A stretch of DNA of 45,676 bases from Planctomycetaceae bacterium (lineage in GTDB: Bacteria; Planctomycetota; Planctomycetia; Pirellulales; Thermoguttaceae): positions 1 through 45,676 of the forward strand of contig JAISQK010000079.1 in the NCBI GenBank assembly GCA_031274255.1, written 5' to 3'. The notes beneath the pieces were generated by a model. That model was not told the origin of the DNA and ran no database searches. It saw only the letters and a list, made by a program, of their open reading frames with translations. Position 1 is the stretch's first letter. Each line of letters starts with the position of its first letter. The translations under genes and the position numbers were made by a program. Positions 8,416 to 17,322 of the stretch are shown in pieces.

Positions 8416-8485
8416 AATCCGAAAATTGTTTCTCTAATCATTTTCTTGCTTTCCTTCTTATTTCTTATTTATGCTGCATGATTCT
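8416..8485. repeat. Segment shared, inverted, with 45280-45349
   Basis: AATCCGAAAATTGTTTCT (8416-8433) and TGCTGCATGATTCT (8472-8485) recur exactly as reverse complements at 45332-45349 and 45280-45293. In both places the segment lies between a modular repeat copy and a 21-bp tandem repeat, so the three parts form one composite element present twice. Confidence 0.75.
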
Positions 8486-8525
8486 GATTGCCTTCTCAGG
8501 CGGTTTCAGAGTAGGCAATGATACT

Positions 8526-8630
8526 ATCGTAGATACCTGCGTAATTCTCGGGCTGTACTACGAGACTCCCGGGCTATACTACGTGATGCTTGTGCTATGC
8601 TACGTGACGCTCGTGGATACCCGCGAATCC
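8526..8630 (-). repeat. 21-bp tandem repeat, about five units
   Basis: Units of 21 bp start at 8547, 8568, 8589 and 8610, with a degenerate one at 8526. Typical unit (plus strand): CCCGGGCTATACTACGTGAT plus G. Read on the minus strand it matches the tandem repeat at 45057-45251. The length, divisible by three, keeps frames open; on the minus strand it reads as heptads such as ASRSIAR. There are no unique spacers, so it is not a CRISPR. Confidence 0.8.
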
Positions 8631-8819
8631 ATCGCGGAGTCCGAAGGAAGTCTCGGGAAACAAAACGAAATTCCCAAAGAATCAAGGATTTATGACGTTT
8701 TTCTCCTCGAAATCCGTATTTGGATTCCAGAATCGTCCGCAGTGCAAGCGGAATGTCATAAGGAGTCAAGGATTCTTCCTATAGGATTCCCATAACAGGA
8801 AATTGGGATGATTCAGGTA

Positions 8820-8860
8820 TTAAAAGAATGCATCCGGCGGCCAACGTCCGTGCGTTGCCC
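8820..8860 (+). repeat. Dispersed modular repeat, copy R5 (left end)
   Basis: TTAAAAGAATGCATCCGGCG followed by the hairpin CAACG (8842-8846) / CGTTG (8853-8857). The repeat abuts the -35 box of the NicO permease promoter. Confidence 0.65.
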
Positions 8861-8889
8861 TTGTCTGCGGGGCGGAAACGGTTTATAAT
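8861..8889 (+). promoter_or_regulatory. Sigma-70-type promoter of the NicO permease gene
   Basis: TTGTCT (8861-8866), a 17-base spacer and a perfect TATAAT (8884-8889). The start would be near 8896, giving a leader of about 75 bases to ATG 8971. The -35 box lies at the very edge of repeat copy R5. Confidence 0.6.
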
Positions 8890-8970
8890 GAGAAACGGGA
8901 GAAATTCCTGAATGTTACGCTTCCCTGTGCCTTGCGTTTTCCCAAAATCCCCTTGAGGCGAAGTTCACTC

Positions 8971-9702
8971 ATGCCGTTAGTCTTCTTTTTATTGTATGCT
9001 TTGTATGTCGGTTTCGTTCACGCGTTCGAACCGGACCATCTTCTGGCGGTCAGCAACATTGTGTCCCGACGCAGCCGGATTCTTCCCGCCGTGAAGGACG
9101 GATTATTCTGGGGACTGGGGCACACCTCCACGATTTTTCTGGTCGGAGTGCTCATGGTTCTTTGCCAAGTGAACATTCAGAGGGAAATCTTTTCCTATTT
9201 TGAGGCGGCGGTCGGTCTCATGCTGATGATCGTGGCCGTTTGCAGGATTTACGTTTTTTTCCGCGACGAACGGCCGGACACTCCCTTCCATAAGCACGAG
9301 CATGAACACGCGGGCGAGAACGAACATGTCCACGCGCACATTCATTTTCACGAGAGTCATCTTCATAAGACCTCTTACGGGATCGGAATCGTGCATGGTC
9401 TGGCAGGGAGCGGTGCCTTGATACTTCTTGTGATGACGCAAATTCCTTCGGCGGCGGGATGTTTGCTGTATCTGATGATTTTCGGACTCGGCTCCATGAT
9501 CGGGATGGCAATCAGCGCCGGATTGTTCAGCATACCGTTTTCCCGAAAATTTCTCCTTTCAGGAGGAGTGTGGCGTGCCGCTTTGGTACTGCTGCCTACG
9601 CTTCTTTGTTTTGCCTACGGCTGTTACACGATTTACACCAACCTTTTCACAGAGGAAGAGGCGGATGCAATAAGCCGCGTATTCTTCGCCGGCATGATTT
9701 GA
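8971..9702 (+). CDS. NicO/RcnA-type nickel-cobalt membrane permease
   Basis: 243 residues from ATG 8971; the frame is open from a TTG at 8932, but the ATG form begins right at the first membrane helix. It is an integral membrane protein with about six hydrophobic segments. The first contains HAFEPDH, matching the H-x4-D-H metal-selectivity signature of the NicO/HoxN-UreH superfamily, and GLGHTS follows in the second helix. A loop at about 108-140 is extremely His-rich (HKHEHEH, HVHAHIHFHESHLHK), as in RcnA-like Ni/Co exporters and UreH-like proteins, and probably binds metal. Direction of transport cannot be decided. No urease or hydrogenase gene is nearby; the gene is monocistronic behind its own promoter. 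Confidence 0.8.
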   Translation: MPLVFFLLYALYVGFVHAFEPDHLLAVSNIVSRRSRILPAVKDGLFWGLGHTSTIFLVGVLMVLCQVNIQREIFSYFEAAVGLMLMIVAVCRIYVFFRDERPDTPFHKHEHEHAGENEHVHAHIHFHESHLHKTSYGIGIVHGLAGSGALILLVMTQIPSAAGCLLYLMIFGLGSMIGMAISAGLFSIPFSRKFLLSGGVWRAALVLLPTLLCFAYGCYTIYTNLFTEEEADAISRVFFAGMI

Positions 9703-9803
9703 CTCCTTTGCTCCCGATTCGTTTGAAAAACCGGTCCGCGTTCGACTCCGCGTTTTTTACAAAATGTCCATGAGGGAAAGCGCGAGCGACGGAAACGGAA
9801 GCG

Positions 9804-11066
9804 TTACAAATCAGAGAAGTCGAGTGTTGCGAAGTAATCGTCAAGGGTTTCCGCCCGGCGTATCTGTTTCACCGTACCGTCTTCACAGAGAAGGAGTTCG
9901 GCGCTTCGGAGTTTGCCGTTGTACTGGAACCCCATGGCGTGACCATGAGCTCCCGTGTCGTGAATGACGAGCAGGTCGCCGATTTCGATGACCGGAAGTT
10001 CCCGGTCGATGGCGAATTTGTCGTTGTTCTCACACAGCGACCCCACCACATCCACCACTTCGCGAGGTTCGGCGTTTTCCTCTTTTCCGGCCACCGTGAT
10101 GTGATGGTATGCTCCGTAAAGAGCCGGCCGCATCAGGTTCGCCATGCAGGAATCGACGCCGACATATTTTTTGTAGATATTTTTGCGGTGAATCGCCCGC
10201 GTCACGAGACAGCCGAACGGTCCCGTCACACAACGGCCGTATTCCGTGCAGATTTTCAGCGGATGAAGAACCGTCGGACGAATCATTTCCTCATAGACAT
10301 CTTGGATCGCTTGTCCCATCATGTCAAAATCAAACGGCTTGTCCTCCGGCCGATACGGAATCCCGACGCCGCCGCCGAGGTTCACCATTTCCATCTGGAC
10401 GCCGTGTTTTTCATAGAGATCAAGTACCAAATCAAAAAGCATCCAGGCGGTATCGACGAAACAACGCTCCTCCAGCTGATTCGAGGCAACCATTGTGTGC
10501 AGTCCGAACCGTTTCACTCCGCGGTCCTTCAGGATTTTGTACCCTTCCATTGTCTGTTCACGGGTGAAACCGTATTTGGCGTCTTCCGGATTACCGATGA
10601 TCCCGCCGGCCTGGCCGATAATCTGCCGAAGCGGTCCGGGATTGTAGCGGATACTGATCCGTTCAGGAAGTTGACCGAGCGTCCGCTCCAGAAAATCAAT
10701 GTGAGAGATGTCGTCCAGATTGATGATTGCGTCCAGTTTTTTCGCCGCGGCGTACTCGGAGGCGGGCGTGTTGTTCGAGGTGAACATGATTTTTTCGCCG
10801 CGAAGTCCGGCTTTTTCGCTCAAAACCAACTCCGCAAGACTGGAACAATCCGTTCCCATGCCTTCTTCGGCGGCAATCTTCAGGAGGTACGGATTCGGTG
10901 CCGCTTTGACGGCAAAATACGGTTGGAACCCTTCATTCCACGTGAAAACCTCCCGGATCCGGCGGATTCTCCGGCGGATCGCCTTTTCGTCGTAAATATG
11001 GAACGGTGTCGGATAAATGCGGGTCAGTTCCTCAAGGAACGCCCGGTCAAAAGGGAGTGTCTTCAT
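9804..11066 (-). CDS. lysA: Diaminopimelate decarboxylase
   Basis: 420 residues from ATG 11066. An in-frame GTG at 11117 overlaps the thiG stop (GTGA) and would add 17 residues, but MKTLPFDRAFLEEL is where the family normally begins. It is a PLP-dependent fold-type III enzyme that decarboxylates meso-diaminopimelate to lysine in the cytoplasm. Motifs: YFAVKAAPNP with the PLP Lys at residue 54, VNLGGGVGIPY (phosphate loop), CTEYGRCVTG, GSLCENND (the Cys-Glu region that completes the partner active site), and GAHGHAMGFQYN near the C-terminus. Relatives include other type III decarboxylases, but the C-terminal CE motif supports LysA. It is directly downstream of thiG and probably cotranscribed. 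Confidence 0.88.
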   Translation of the reverse strand: MKTLPFDRAFLEELTRIYPTPFHIYDEKAIRRRIRRIREVFTWNEGFQPYFAVKAAPNPYLLKIAAEEGMGTDCSSLAELVLSEKAGLRGEKIMFTSNNTPASEYAAAKKLDAIINLDDISHIDFLERTLGQLPERISIRYNPGPLRQIIGQAGGIIGNPEDAKYGFTREQTMEGYKILKDRGVKRFGLHTMVASNQLEERCFVDTAWMLFDLVLDLYEKHGVQMEMVNLGGGVGIPYRPEDKPFDFDMMGQAIQDVYEEMIRPTVLHPLKICTEYGRCVTGPFGCLVTRAIHRKNIYKKYVGVDSCMANLMRPALYGAYHHITVAGKEENAEPREVVDVVGSLCENNDKFAIDRELPVIEIGDLLVIHDTGAHGHAMGFQYNGKLRSAELLLCEDGTVKQIRRAETLDDYFATLDFSDL

Positions 11067-11113
11067 ATCGAATTTTGCCTGATCTTCCAAACTCTTGATT
11101 GGATGCGAGACAA

Positions 11114-11938
11114 TCACCTCGCGATGATGCCTTCGGTGGGGCTGCTGGCGGTCGCATAAAGTTTTTTGGGAATCCGCCCCGCAAGATAGGAAAACCGTCC
11201 GGATTCACAGGCCCATTTCATTGCGTGAGCCATTTTGACCGGATCCGCGGCATGCGCAATTCCGGTGTTGAGCAACACCCCGTCCACGCCAAGCTCCATC
11301 GCCTGGGAAACATCGCTCGCCGCACCGACACCGGCGTCCACGATGACCGGAAAATTCGGGTCATTCTCCTTGAGATACTCCATGCAAATGCGGATTGCGT
11401 TCGGGTTGAGAATCCCCTGACCGCTTCCGATGGGACTCCCCGCCGGCATGACGGCACTTGCTCCGGCGTTCTTCAGACGCTTCGCCATGAGCGGATCATC
11501 AGATGTATAGACGAGAACTTCAAAGCCGTCACGGACAAGGATTTCCGTTGCTTTCAACGTTTCAATGGGGTCAGGCAGAAGCGTTTTCGTATCGCCAAGA
11601 CATTCCAGTTTCACCCAATTTGCTCCGGGATTTTCCATCTGCTCAAGAATTTCGCGTCCAAGTTTGGCCACGCGGACCGCTTCCTCCGCGGAAAAACATC
11701 CGGCAGTATTCGGAAGAATCGTGTACCGTTTCGTGTCGATAAAATCCAGGAGGCTCTGCCCCCGGGCGTTAATCAGACGGTCGCGGCGGACAGCCACCGT
11801 GACGCATTCCGTACCGGAAATATCGAGAGCTGTCTGCATGGTCTCAAAGGCGGCATAACGTCCGGTGCCGACGAACATGCGGCTTTTGAATGTGTGCGAC
11901 CCGATGACGAGCGGGGAATCGGTGAGTGAATCCATCAT
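11114..11938 (-). CDS. thiG: Thiazole synthase
   Basis: 274 residues. ATG 11938 (a second ATG follows at 11935) has AAGG about 10 bases upstream. It forms the thiazole phosphate of thiamine from 1-deoxy-xylulose 5-phosphate, dehydroglycine/iminoacetate and ThiS-thiocarboxylate; it is a cytoplasmic TIM barrel. Motifs: [34 protein letters not shown] with the Schiff-base Lys at residue 110, [20 protein letters not shown], and GVLLNTGIA (phosphate site). Length is normal. ThiS, ThiF and ThiH are not in the window. The coupling to lysA has no obvious metabolic reason. No TPP riboswitch fits the ~60-base leader. Confidence 0.93.
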   Translation of the reverse strand: MMDSLTDSPLVIGSHTFKSRMFVGTGRYAAFETMQTALDISGTECVTVAVRRDRLINARGQSLLDFIDTKRYTILPNTAGCFSAEEAVRVAKLGREILEQMENPGANWVKLECLGDTKTLLPDPIETLKATEILVRDGFEVLVYTSDDPLMAKRLKNAGASAVMPAGSPIGSGQGILNPNAIRICMEYLKENDPNFPVIVDAGVGAASDVSQAMELGVDGVLLNTGIAHAADPVKMAHAMKWACESGRFSYLAGRIPKKLYATASSPTEGIIAR

Positions 11939-12004
11939 GAAAACGGCCTTAAACTCTGAAAAACATGTGATATGCCATAAGCCTATCCATTAATAACAGC
12001 CGTC

Positions 12005-12032
12005 ATTATAACGGCAAGGCCGTTTCCTTCAA
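12005..12032 (-). promoter_or_regulatory. Sigma-70-type promoter of thiG-lysA
   Basis: On the minus strand: TTGAAG (12032-12027), a 16-base spacer and TATAAT (12010-12005). Its -35 box overlaps the stop codon of the upstream CAP-domain gene. The start near 11998 gives a leader of about 60 bases before thiG. Confidence 0.55.
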
Positions 12033-15000
12033 GACATCCTCTCCCTTGACATTGTTTCCAGTACGGCGAGGCGTTCAAATTCCGCCATCCAGTCATCGCT
12101 CTGAGTAGGATTTTTTCGGGACGGACGCCACTGTTCCTCCGCGAGAAGAGCCATGAGCCGATCTTCCGTGAACGGATGATCGTCATCGGGAAGTGCCGCA
12201 GTGGAAGGAACAGCCGCCGCAGCAGCAGAAGAAGAAACGGCAGCCGCTTTCCAATAATTGACGAACAAAACCCCGCGGTAATAGACCCTGCTTTGGGAGG
12301 AGGAAATCACGGAATTTTCCGTATTAAGCACCCACGTTTCAGGCACGCTGACGGTGGCCGTCTGCTGCGACGGAATAATCACCATACTGGTAAACCCTTT
12401 GACTTCGTGCAAGTAGGTTCCCGCTTTGTCGGTGACTTTGATATAACCGTCCTCATTGGTGTAAATGTCGTCGCCGCCTGAACCGTTCAGAATGACGGAA
12501 CTGCTTGGACCATCGTTATTGACAGCGATCACATAAGGACAGTTCCATACTTTGTAATACTGATCCGCCTGACGCCGTGTCGCATAAACCGAGTCGATTG
12601 TGATGAGGGAATCGGTTTCACCGTAAAGACAGGCCGTCTCTTTCCCGCCGGCAACGGAAGTCATCGTCACGTCATGGAAAGACAACGCTTCGACATAATA
12701 ACCGCCCCCTTCCAAGGTGACTTTTTCGGAGTAAAGGGAAAAAGTGTCGTCTTCAGGCGTGTCGTAAATGTCCGCCAGATTGTGCCCGCCTTTGGCATCA
12801 ACGAGGATTTCCTCAATATTGTAGGTTTTGTAAACTTTCTGATCCGTGATGAATGTTCCGATGCCGTCTTTGAAAATGAAAATGTCATCGCCGTCTGTTC
12901 CGGTGAAGGAAATGCTGTCCGGCAGATCAGGTGTTCCGTAGAAACTCATCTCCTGAAAACCGGAGACATCCACTTGAATGCCACCGATTTCAATTACGGA
13001 ATTGTCAGGAAGAATAACAATGGGATCGCCGCCTCCGATAATCCTGATGGAGTCCTGAGCATTCGGAAGGAAGCGAATCCATGGGAACTGAGACCAATCG
13101 TAATCCCCCCATTCATTATTAATCCCGATTTTGTGATTATTGAGATCAAGTGTGAATTCGTTTTTCTCTTGATCTCCTTGGATTTCGAGCCAATCTTCAC
13201 TCGTTTTGTAAATCTGCGTCATCTTGAGACGATCCACCGGCAGAATGTTTCCGTCAGCGGAATCCCCCGTCCATTCCACTTTGACCACATAAATCAAACC
13301 CTCCGTAATGTCAAACTCCAAATGCTGATGATTCATGTAAACGGCCGAAGACGCTTGCGGCACCTGAGCGTGAGAACCGAGATAATAGGTGATTTTCACG
13401 CCTGCCGGAAGAGCGTCCATGTAGGCATCCCAGGAAACCCGGCCGGTCGAAGCCGCCTGGAACGAGTAAAGACGCCGAACCCCCTCGGTAAACTCCAGAT
13501 CGGTAAATTCCGCCGTGGAAATCCGTCCCAGGTCAATGATTTTGTCATCTTCGAGAATCGTGCCTGTGACCGAGTCTTTTGCGATTTCGACATTTTCGTA
13601 ATCGTTGATTTGTACGGTCAATGTCTTTTCATCCAGACCATTGGTGTAAAGATAGTCCCCTTTGACTTTGATGACAATTTGAGCGGAAGAATCCCCTTCG
13701 GCAATGGTGAGCGGAGAAGCGGTCACCGGTTCGTAATCCATGTTCACCTGCGCCGTACCGGGAATCACATTAAAGCGGATCGTAATATCCCTTCTTGCCG
13801 GTTCGTCCAGTTCCACGATGAAAATCATTTCCGCCGTATCATCGTCCCCTTCAATCACGCGGACATCTTCAATGGCGGCGATCGGCTGTTTTGACGGATG
13901 GATGCGGATGGTACTCGTGACAATATCGCTGAAATCCTGCTCATCGGAGACGGAGACCTCGACAATCCTGTCCTCAAGCTGACAGCGTTCCCGGGCATTA
14001 TGATAGGAAAGCGTCTTGAGAACCTTGACGTAATCGGCCGTCGGTGCCAGACCGGAAATTGTCAAAACCCCTGTTTCGTTGTGATAATTCCAGGAAAGTG
14101 CCGTTCCTGTGGTGTCAACACTCAGAGATTCGTAGAGTCCGTCGGGAATGTTTGTCAACACCGCTTTCGCCTGATTGAGAAACGGACTGTCCTGATCAAC
14201 AATGACAAGCGTTTCCGGAATGATCCGCACCGGTTCGGAGTTTTCCGTATATCCGCAGAGAGAATCCCCGCCGGACTCCTGACCATTGAGATGGATCTGC
14301 GGCTTTTGATTTTCCGTTTCCTGAGAGCGGAAATCCAGTTTTTCGTTGGAACCGTTGATGGTCACCGTTTTGGTGATCGGTTCGTCAAAGCCTTCGCCCG
14401 AAACCGTCACCGTATAAGTGCCGTTTTCCAGATATTCCTGATAAGCTCCCGCGGTCAGCGTATTGACTTCATAAACGACGACATCCCCCTGTTTTACGGT
14501 GATGTTCATGCCCGGCAGCCCTTCGCCCGCCTGATAAACGCGGTCGCCGTTGGCGTCATCGTAAACCAATCCCATCAGATAGGCCCCGTCGGAAAAAGAG
14601 GATCCGCTGACCGAACCGAAATCCACCGTCACCACCCAGGGACCGAAATTGTTTTTGTCTGTGGAGAGAAGTCCGATTCCGATGTCCGTGAGTTCCGCAT
14701 TCATCACGTTATCACGATGCTCGTGCTTCGGATTACCAAAATCAATGACGAAAAACTGATGAATATAGGAAGCCAGCGTTCCGTAATCGGAATCCGTGAC
14801 ATTGGGAATATGAGCGGAAATGTTTTCCCTGACAAGCAGATTGTCCCCGCTGTTCGGGTTGTAATAGCCGGTGTCGGTGACCCGGTCCTCCAGTTTTTTT
14901 TCAGAAGAAAGTCTATGCCCTTCCTCGACTTTATCAATCATCAGTTGACTGTGAAGAACGGCCGCTTCCGCAAGACTCGGATTCCATGCCAACGGTGCGG

Positions 15001-15304
15001 CCGGTCGAAGTTCTTCCCATTCTTCGAGCAGCTTCGCCGCTTTAGGATAAGAGAGCCACTGATCTTGCAGAATTTTGTTAAACGCAGGATTTCTGGCCGT
15101 CAAATTTTTGTCGTTAATTTCTGAAAAAATACGTCCCAATTCTCCCTGCGGGTCCATCCTCATCTGATTGATCAGCTCCAGAAGCTCCATTTGTTCCGGC
15201 GTGGGATCAAACGGAGTTGCCGAGAGATATTCGCGTGATTCCAACAATTCCATGCGGAGCGGTCTTGTTTCCAAGTGACGTTTGCGCGGAGAGGACTTAC
15301 TCAT
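12029..15304 (-). CDS. Large exported CAP-domain / Calx-beta protein
   Basis: 1091 residues from ATG 15304 (a GTG at 15316 is possible). There is no classical signal peptide; the N-terminus has the planctomycete-style basic segment KSSPRKRHLETRPLRMELLE then SREYLSA, resembling the export leader of giant planctomycete surface proteins. Residues about 35-230 look like a CAP/SCP domain (AAVLHSQLMIDK, GHRLS, ENISAHI, HEHRDNVMNAELTDIGIG). Next comes an SdrD-B/Cna-B-like module (LVYDDANGDRVYQAGEGLPG), then a cadherin-like or unknown stretch, then a Calx-beta domain at about 465-570 (VRVIEGDDDTAEM, DYEPVTASPLTI, TGTILEDD). The C-terminal third is repetitive with short acidic D/G-rich motifs. It ends in an Ala/Ser-rich segment and a Trp/Arg-rich tail. 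The role is probably cell-surface or matrix; CAP chemistry in bacteria is unclear. Confidence 0.8.
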   Translation of the reverse strand: MSKSSPRKRHLETRPLRMELLESREYLSATPFDPTPEQMELLELINQMRMDPQGELGRIFSEINDKNLTARNPAFNKILQDQWLSYPKAAKLLEEWEELRPAAPLAWNPSLAEAAVLHSQLMIDKVEEGHRLSSEKKLEDRVTDTGYYNPNSGDNLLVRENISAHIPNVTDSDYGTLASYIHQFFVIDFGNPKHEHRDNVMNAELTDIGIGLLSTDKNNFGPWVVTVDFGSVSGSSFSDGAYLMGLVYDDANGDRVYQAGEGLPGMNITVKQGDVVVYEVNTLTAGAYQEYLENGTYTVTVSGEGFDEPITKTVTINGSNEKLDFRSQETENQKPQIHLNGQESGGDSLCGYTENSEPVRIIPETLVIVDQDSPFLNQAKAVLTNIPDGLYESLSVDTTGTALSWNYHNETGVLTISGLAPTADYVKVLKTLSYHNARERCQLEDRIVEVSVSDEQDFSDIVTSTIRIHPSKQPIAAIEDVRVIEGDDDTAEMIFIVELDEPARRDITIRFNVIPGTAQVNMDYEPVTASPLTIAEGDSSAQIVIKVKGDYLYTNGLDEKTLTVQINDYENVEIAKDSVTGTILEDDKIIDLGRISTAEFTDLEFTEGVRRLYSFQAASTGRVSWDAYMDALPAGVKITYYLGSHAQVPQASSAVYMNHQHLEFDITEGLIYVVKVEWTGDSADGNILPVDRLKMTQIYKTSEDWLEIQGDQEKNEFTLDLNNHKIGINNEWGDYDWSQFPWIRFLPNAQDSIRIIGGGDPIVILPDNSVIEIGGIQVDVSGFQEMSFYGTPDLPDSISFTGTDGDDIFIFKDGIGTFITDQKVYKTYNIEEILVDAKGGHNLADIYDTPEDDTFSLYSEKVTLEGGGYYVEALSFHDVTMTSVAGGKETACLYGETDSLITIDSVYATRRQADQYYKVWNCPYVIAVNNDGPSSSVILNGSGGDDIYTNEDGYIKVTDKAGTYLHEVKGFTSMVIIPSQQTATVSVPETWVLNTENSVISSSQSRVYYRGVLFVNYWKAAAVSSSAAAAAVPSTAALPDDDHPFTEDRLMALLAEEQWRPSRKNPTQSDDWMAEFERLAVLETMSRERMS

Positions 15305-15622
15305 AACATTTCTCACTGACGTAAAGTAAAAAGAACAGACATAACGGAAAGGACAAAAAACGGTGAGTGAAATGGAAAAGAATACCGGATTGCCAAGTAA
15401 TACCTATTATAACAGGAAATTAGACAGTATATCTACAAAATTGTTCCCAAAAACTCAAAATATTACTCTGTTGGAGAGTGATATGTAAAAATTTTCAAAT
15501 TCTCAAAAATTTATTGCGGCGCAAATGACTTTTGAGGTATTTTATAGTTCCCAAAATTTTGCAATTCTTTCATTGAGAGTGGTGACTCAAATAGAGACAT
15601 GCGTTGTCTTCCGATATGTCTT
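15305..15622. other. AT-rich spacer upstream of the CAP-protein gene
   Basis: No gene seen. A minus-strand TATAAT (plus 15406-15411) lies about 100 bases upstream of ATG 15304 and may be a -10 box, but no convincing -35 is spaced correctly. The remainder of the spacer (15623-15852) carries repeat copy R6. Confidence 0.4.
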
Positions 15623-15760
15623 TCGGCCTCTAATGAAAACGTTGTTCCACTCGCGGACTCCAGTGAGCAACGCGAGCGGCAGCGTGGCACGCTGCACCGC
15701 ACATTCGCAAGCGATGGAAAGATTATCCATCGGAGGCCGACCGCAAAGCTGGGAGGCAAA
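15623..15760. repeat. Dispersed modular repeat, copy R6
   Basis: Contains CGTTGTTCCACTCGCGGACT (the module also at 30661 and 44565), the hairpin GCAGCGT-GGC-ACGCTGC (15679-15695), and GGCCGACCGCAAAGCTGGGA, which is the inverted form of the CTCCCAGCT...CGGTCGGC module in R3. Module order and orientation differ from the other copies. End modules are not evident. Confidence 0.65.
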
Positions 15761-15852
15761 TCTATTCTCTTTCACGCTATATTTTGTGTGTCGCGATATT
15801 GACTTAGTACTCTATCCGGTACATCATCTCTATTTGTCTCAGCACTCTCCTT

Positions 15853-17301
15853 TCATTTTCTTATTGGAATACCGTGATCGGCCAACGGTGTTTTGATTTG
15901 TTCCATTGTGTAAAGGCCGGTGTGCAAAATTCCGGCGATGATCGCCGCACTCACTTCCGTTTTTTCGAAAACTTCCATCAGATGGTCTATGTTTCCCGCC
16001 CCGCCGGACGCCACGACCGGAATACTCACTGTCCGGGCGATCTGTCCGGTGATGTCCAGCTCGAAGCCGATCCGCGTACCGTCACGATCGACGGAGTTGA
16101 CCACAATTTCGCCGACTCCCAAATCCTCACAGCGTTTTGCCCAATCGAGTGCGTCCATGCCGGTTCGTTCACGGAAACCGCGGACGGTGACTTCAAACCC
16201 GCTCGGAAATTTTTCCCTGTCCGGGTTAGAGACGGGGTCCATGCCAAGCACAATGCACTGCCGCCCGAAAGCTTGACTTCCTTGAGCGATAATGCCGGGA
16301 TCGGCGACGGCAAGGGAATTGATGGAAACCTTTTCCGCGCCGGCTTCGAGAACTTCCGCCATGTCGTGGAGTGTCGCAATTCCTCCTCCGACCGCGAACG
16401 GAATGTGAATCGCTTTGGCCGCGTCACGCACCATGCCGATGTCGATTTTACGATGTTCCGCGGAAGCGGTAATGTCGTAAACCACGAGTTCATCGGCACC
16501 TTCGTTGTAATACCGCCGGGCAAGCTCCACAGGATCACCGAGGTCAATGTTGTCCTTGAACTTGACCCCTTTTGTGACGCGGCGGTTGATCACATCAAGA
16601 CACGGCACGATCCGCCGTTTCACCGGACAAACCGCCGCATCCATCCGGCCAGTGACTGGAGCAAAGGACGGTTCTTCCGGCACCGTGCCGTCCCACCGGG
16701 TGAAGTTTTTCAGAATACGGAGTCCGACAGGCCCGGATTTTTCGAGGTGAAACTGCGCCGCCGCCAGATTCTTCCGGCCGATCATTGACGCAAACCGCGT
16801 TCCGGCGTAATCCGTCGTGCCGATGATGTCGTATGGACTTTCCGGCACAGGATAGTAACTGTGGACAAAGTAAAAATCACTCTCGTCCGGCACACCGTTC
16901 AAAATCGGGTGTTTCCGGCACTGTTTCATGGAATTCCAGCCCATGTGCGGAACCTTGAATTGCGAACCGACCGGCTGAAACAGTTTGACCATGCCCGGTA
17001 AAAGCGACAACATCGACGTGCCGCCGTTTTCCTCGGAAAAATGAAGGAGAATTTGCGTGCCGAGACAGATTCCGAGAAACGGGACACCGCGTTGGAGAAC
17101 CTCGTGCAATACCGGCACCAGACCGCGTTCGTTGAGGTTTTGCATCGCCGCGGCCGCAGCTCCAACACCGGGAAAAATCACCCGTGTCGCCTGACGCACC
17201 ACCTCCGGGTCGGACGTGATCACGGCTTCGCAGCCCAGACTTTCCAGAGCCAGTTTCACACTTGTCAGATTACCTGCACCATAATCAATGAGTGTCAGCA
17301 T
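15853..17301 (-). CDS. hisHF: Fused imidazole glycerol phosphate synthase (HisH-HisF)
   Basis: 482 residues, ATG 17301 with CAGGGA about 9 bases upstream. The N-terminal domain (1-205) is a class I glutamine amidotransferase like HisH: DYGAGN, FPGVGA, GICLGTQ with nucleophile Cys79, HMGWN, and QFHLEKSG with His185/Glu187. The C-terminal domain (about 225-482) is HisF: IVPCLDV with catalytic Asp236, DITAS, AVGGGI, the second-Asp region LGMDPV, SVDRDGT and VVASGGAG. Together they convert PRFAR to IGP and AICAR using ammonia from glutamine. Bacteria usually encode two separate subunits; this order and fusion match eukaryotic HIS7. All catalytic residues appear present. It lies 21 bp downstream of pyrB in the same operon; both pathways use glutamine nitrogen or PRPP-derived intermediates. 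Confidence 0.92.
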   Translation of the reverse strand: MLTLIDYGAGNLTSVKLALESLGCEAVITSDPEVVRQATRVIFPGVGAAAAAMQNLNERGLVPVLHEVLQRGVPFLGICLGTQILLHFSEENGGTSMLSLLPGMVKLFQPVGSQFKVPHMGWNSMKQCRKHPILNGVPDESDFYFVHSYYPVPESPYDIIGTTDYAGTRFASMIGRKNLAAAQFHLEKSGPVGLRILKNFTRWDGTVPEEPSFAPVTGRMDAAVCPVKRRIVPCLDVINRRVTKGVKFKDNIDLGDPVELARRYYNEGADELVVYDITASAEHRKIDIGMVRDAAKAIHIPFAVGGGIATLHDMAEVLEAGAEKVSINSLAVADPGIIAQGSQAFGRQCIVLGMDPVSNPDREKFPSGFEVTVRGFRERTGMDALDWAKRCEDLGVGEIVVNSVDRDGTRIGFELDITGQIARTVSIPVVASGGAGNIDHLMEVFEKTEVSAAIIAGILHTGLYTMEQIKTPLADHGIPIRK

Positions 17302-17322
17302 ATTTTCAATCCCTGAGATTTT

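Larger units (their letters stand above)
8116..8970. other. Gene-free spacer, repeat-rich
   Basis: 855 bp between the hypothetical gene and the NicO permease gene. It holds repeat copies R4 and R5, a segment shared with 45.3 kb, a 21-bp tandem repeat and a sigma-70-type promoter, each listed separately. The short open frames here read through the repeats and do not look like genes. Confidence 0.7.

Noticed and set aside
9746-9763. Terminator after the NicO permease
   Set aside because: Only a weak 4-bp CGCG stem before a T run.
11939-12004. TPP riboswitch before thiG
   Set aside because: The leader is only about 60 bases and lacks the conserved CTGAGA and ACCTGA-type cores; a plain promoter explains it.
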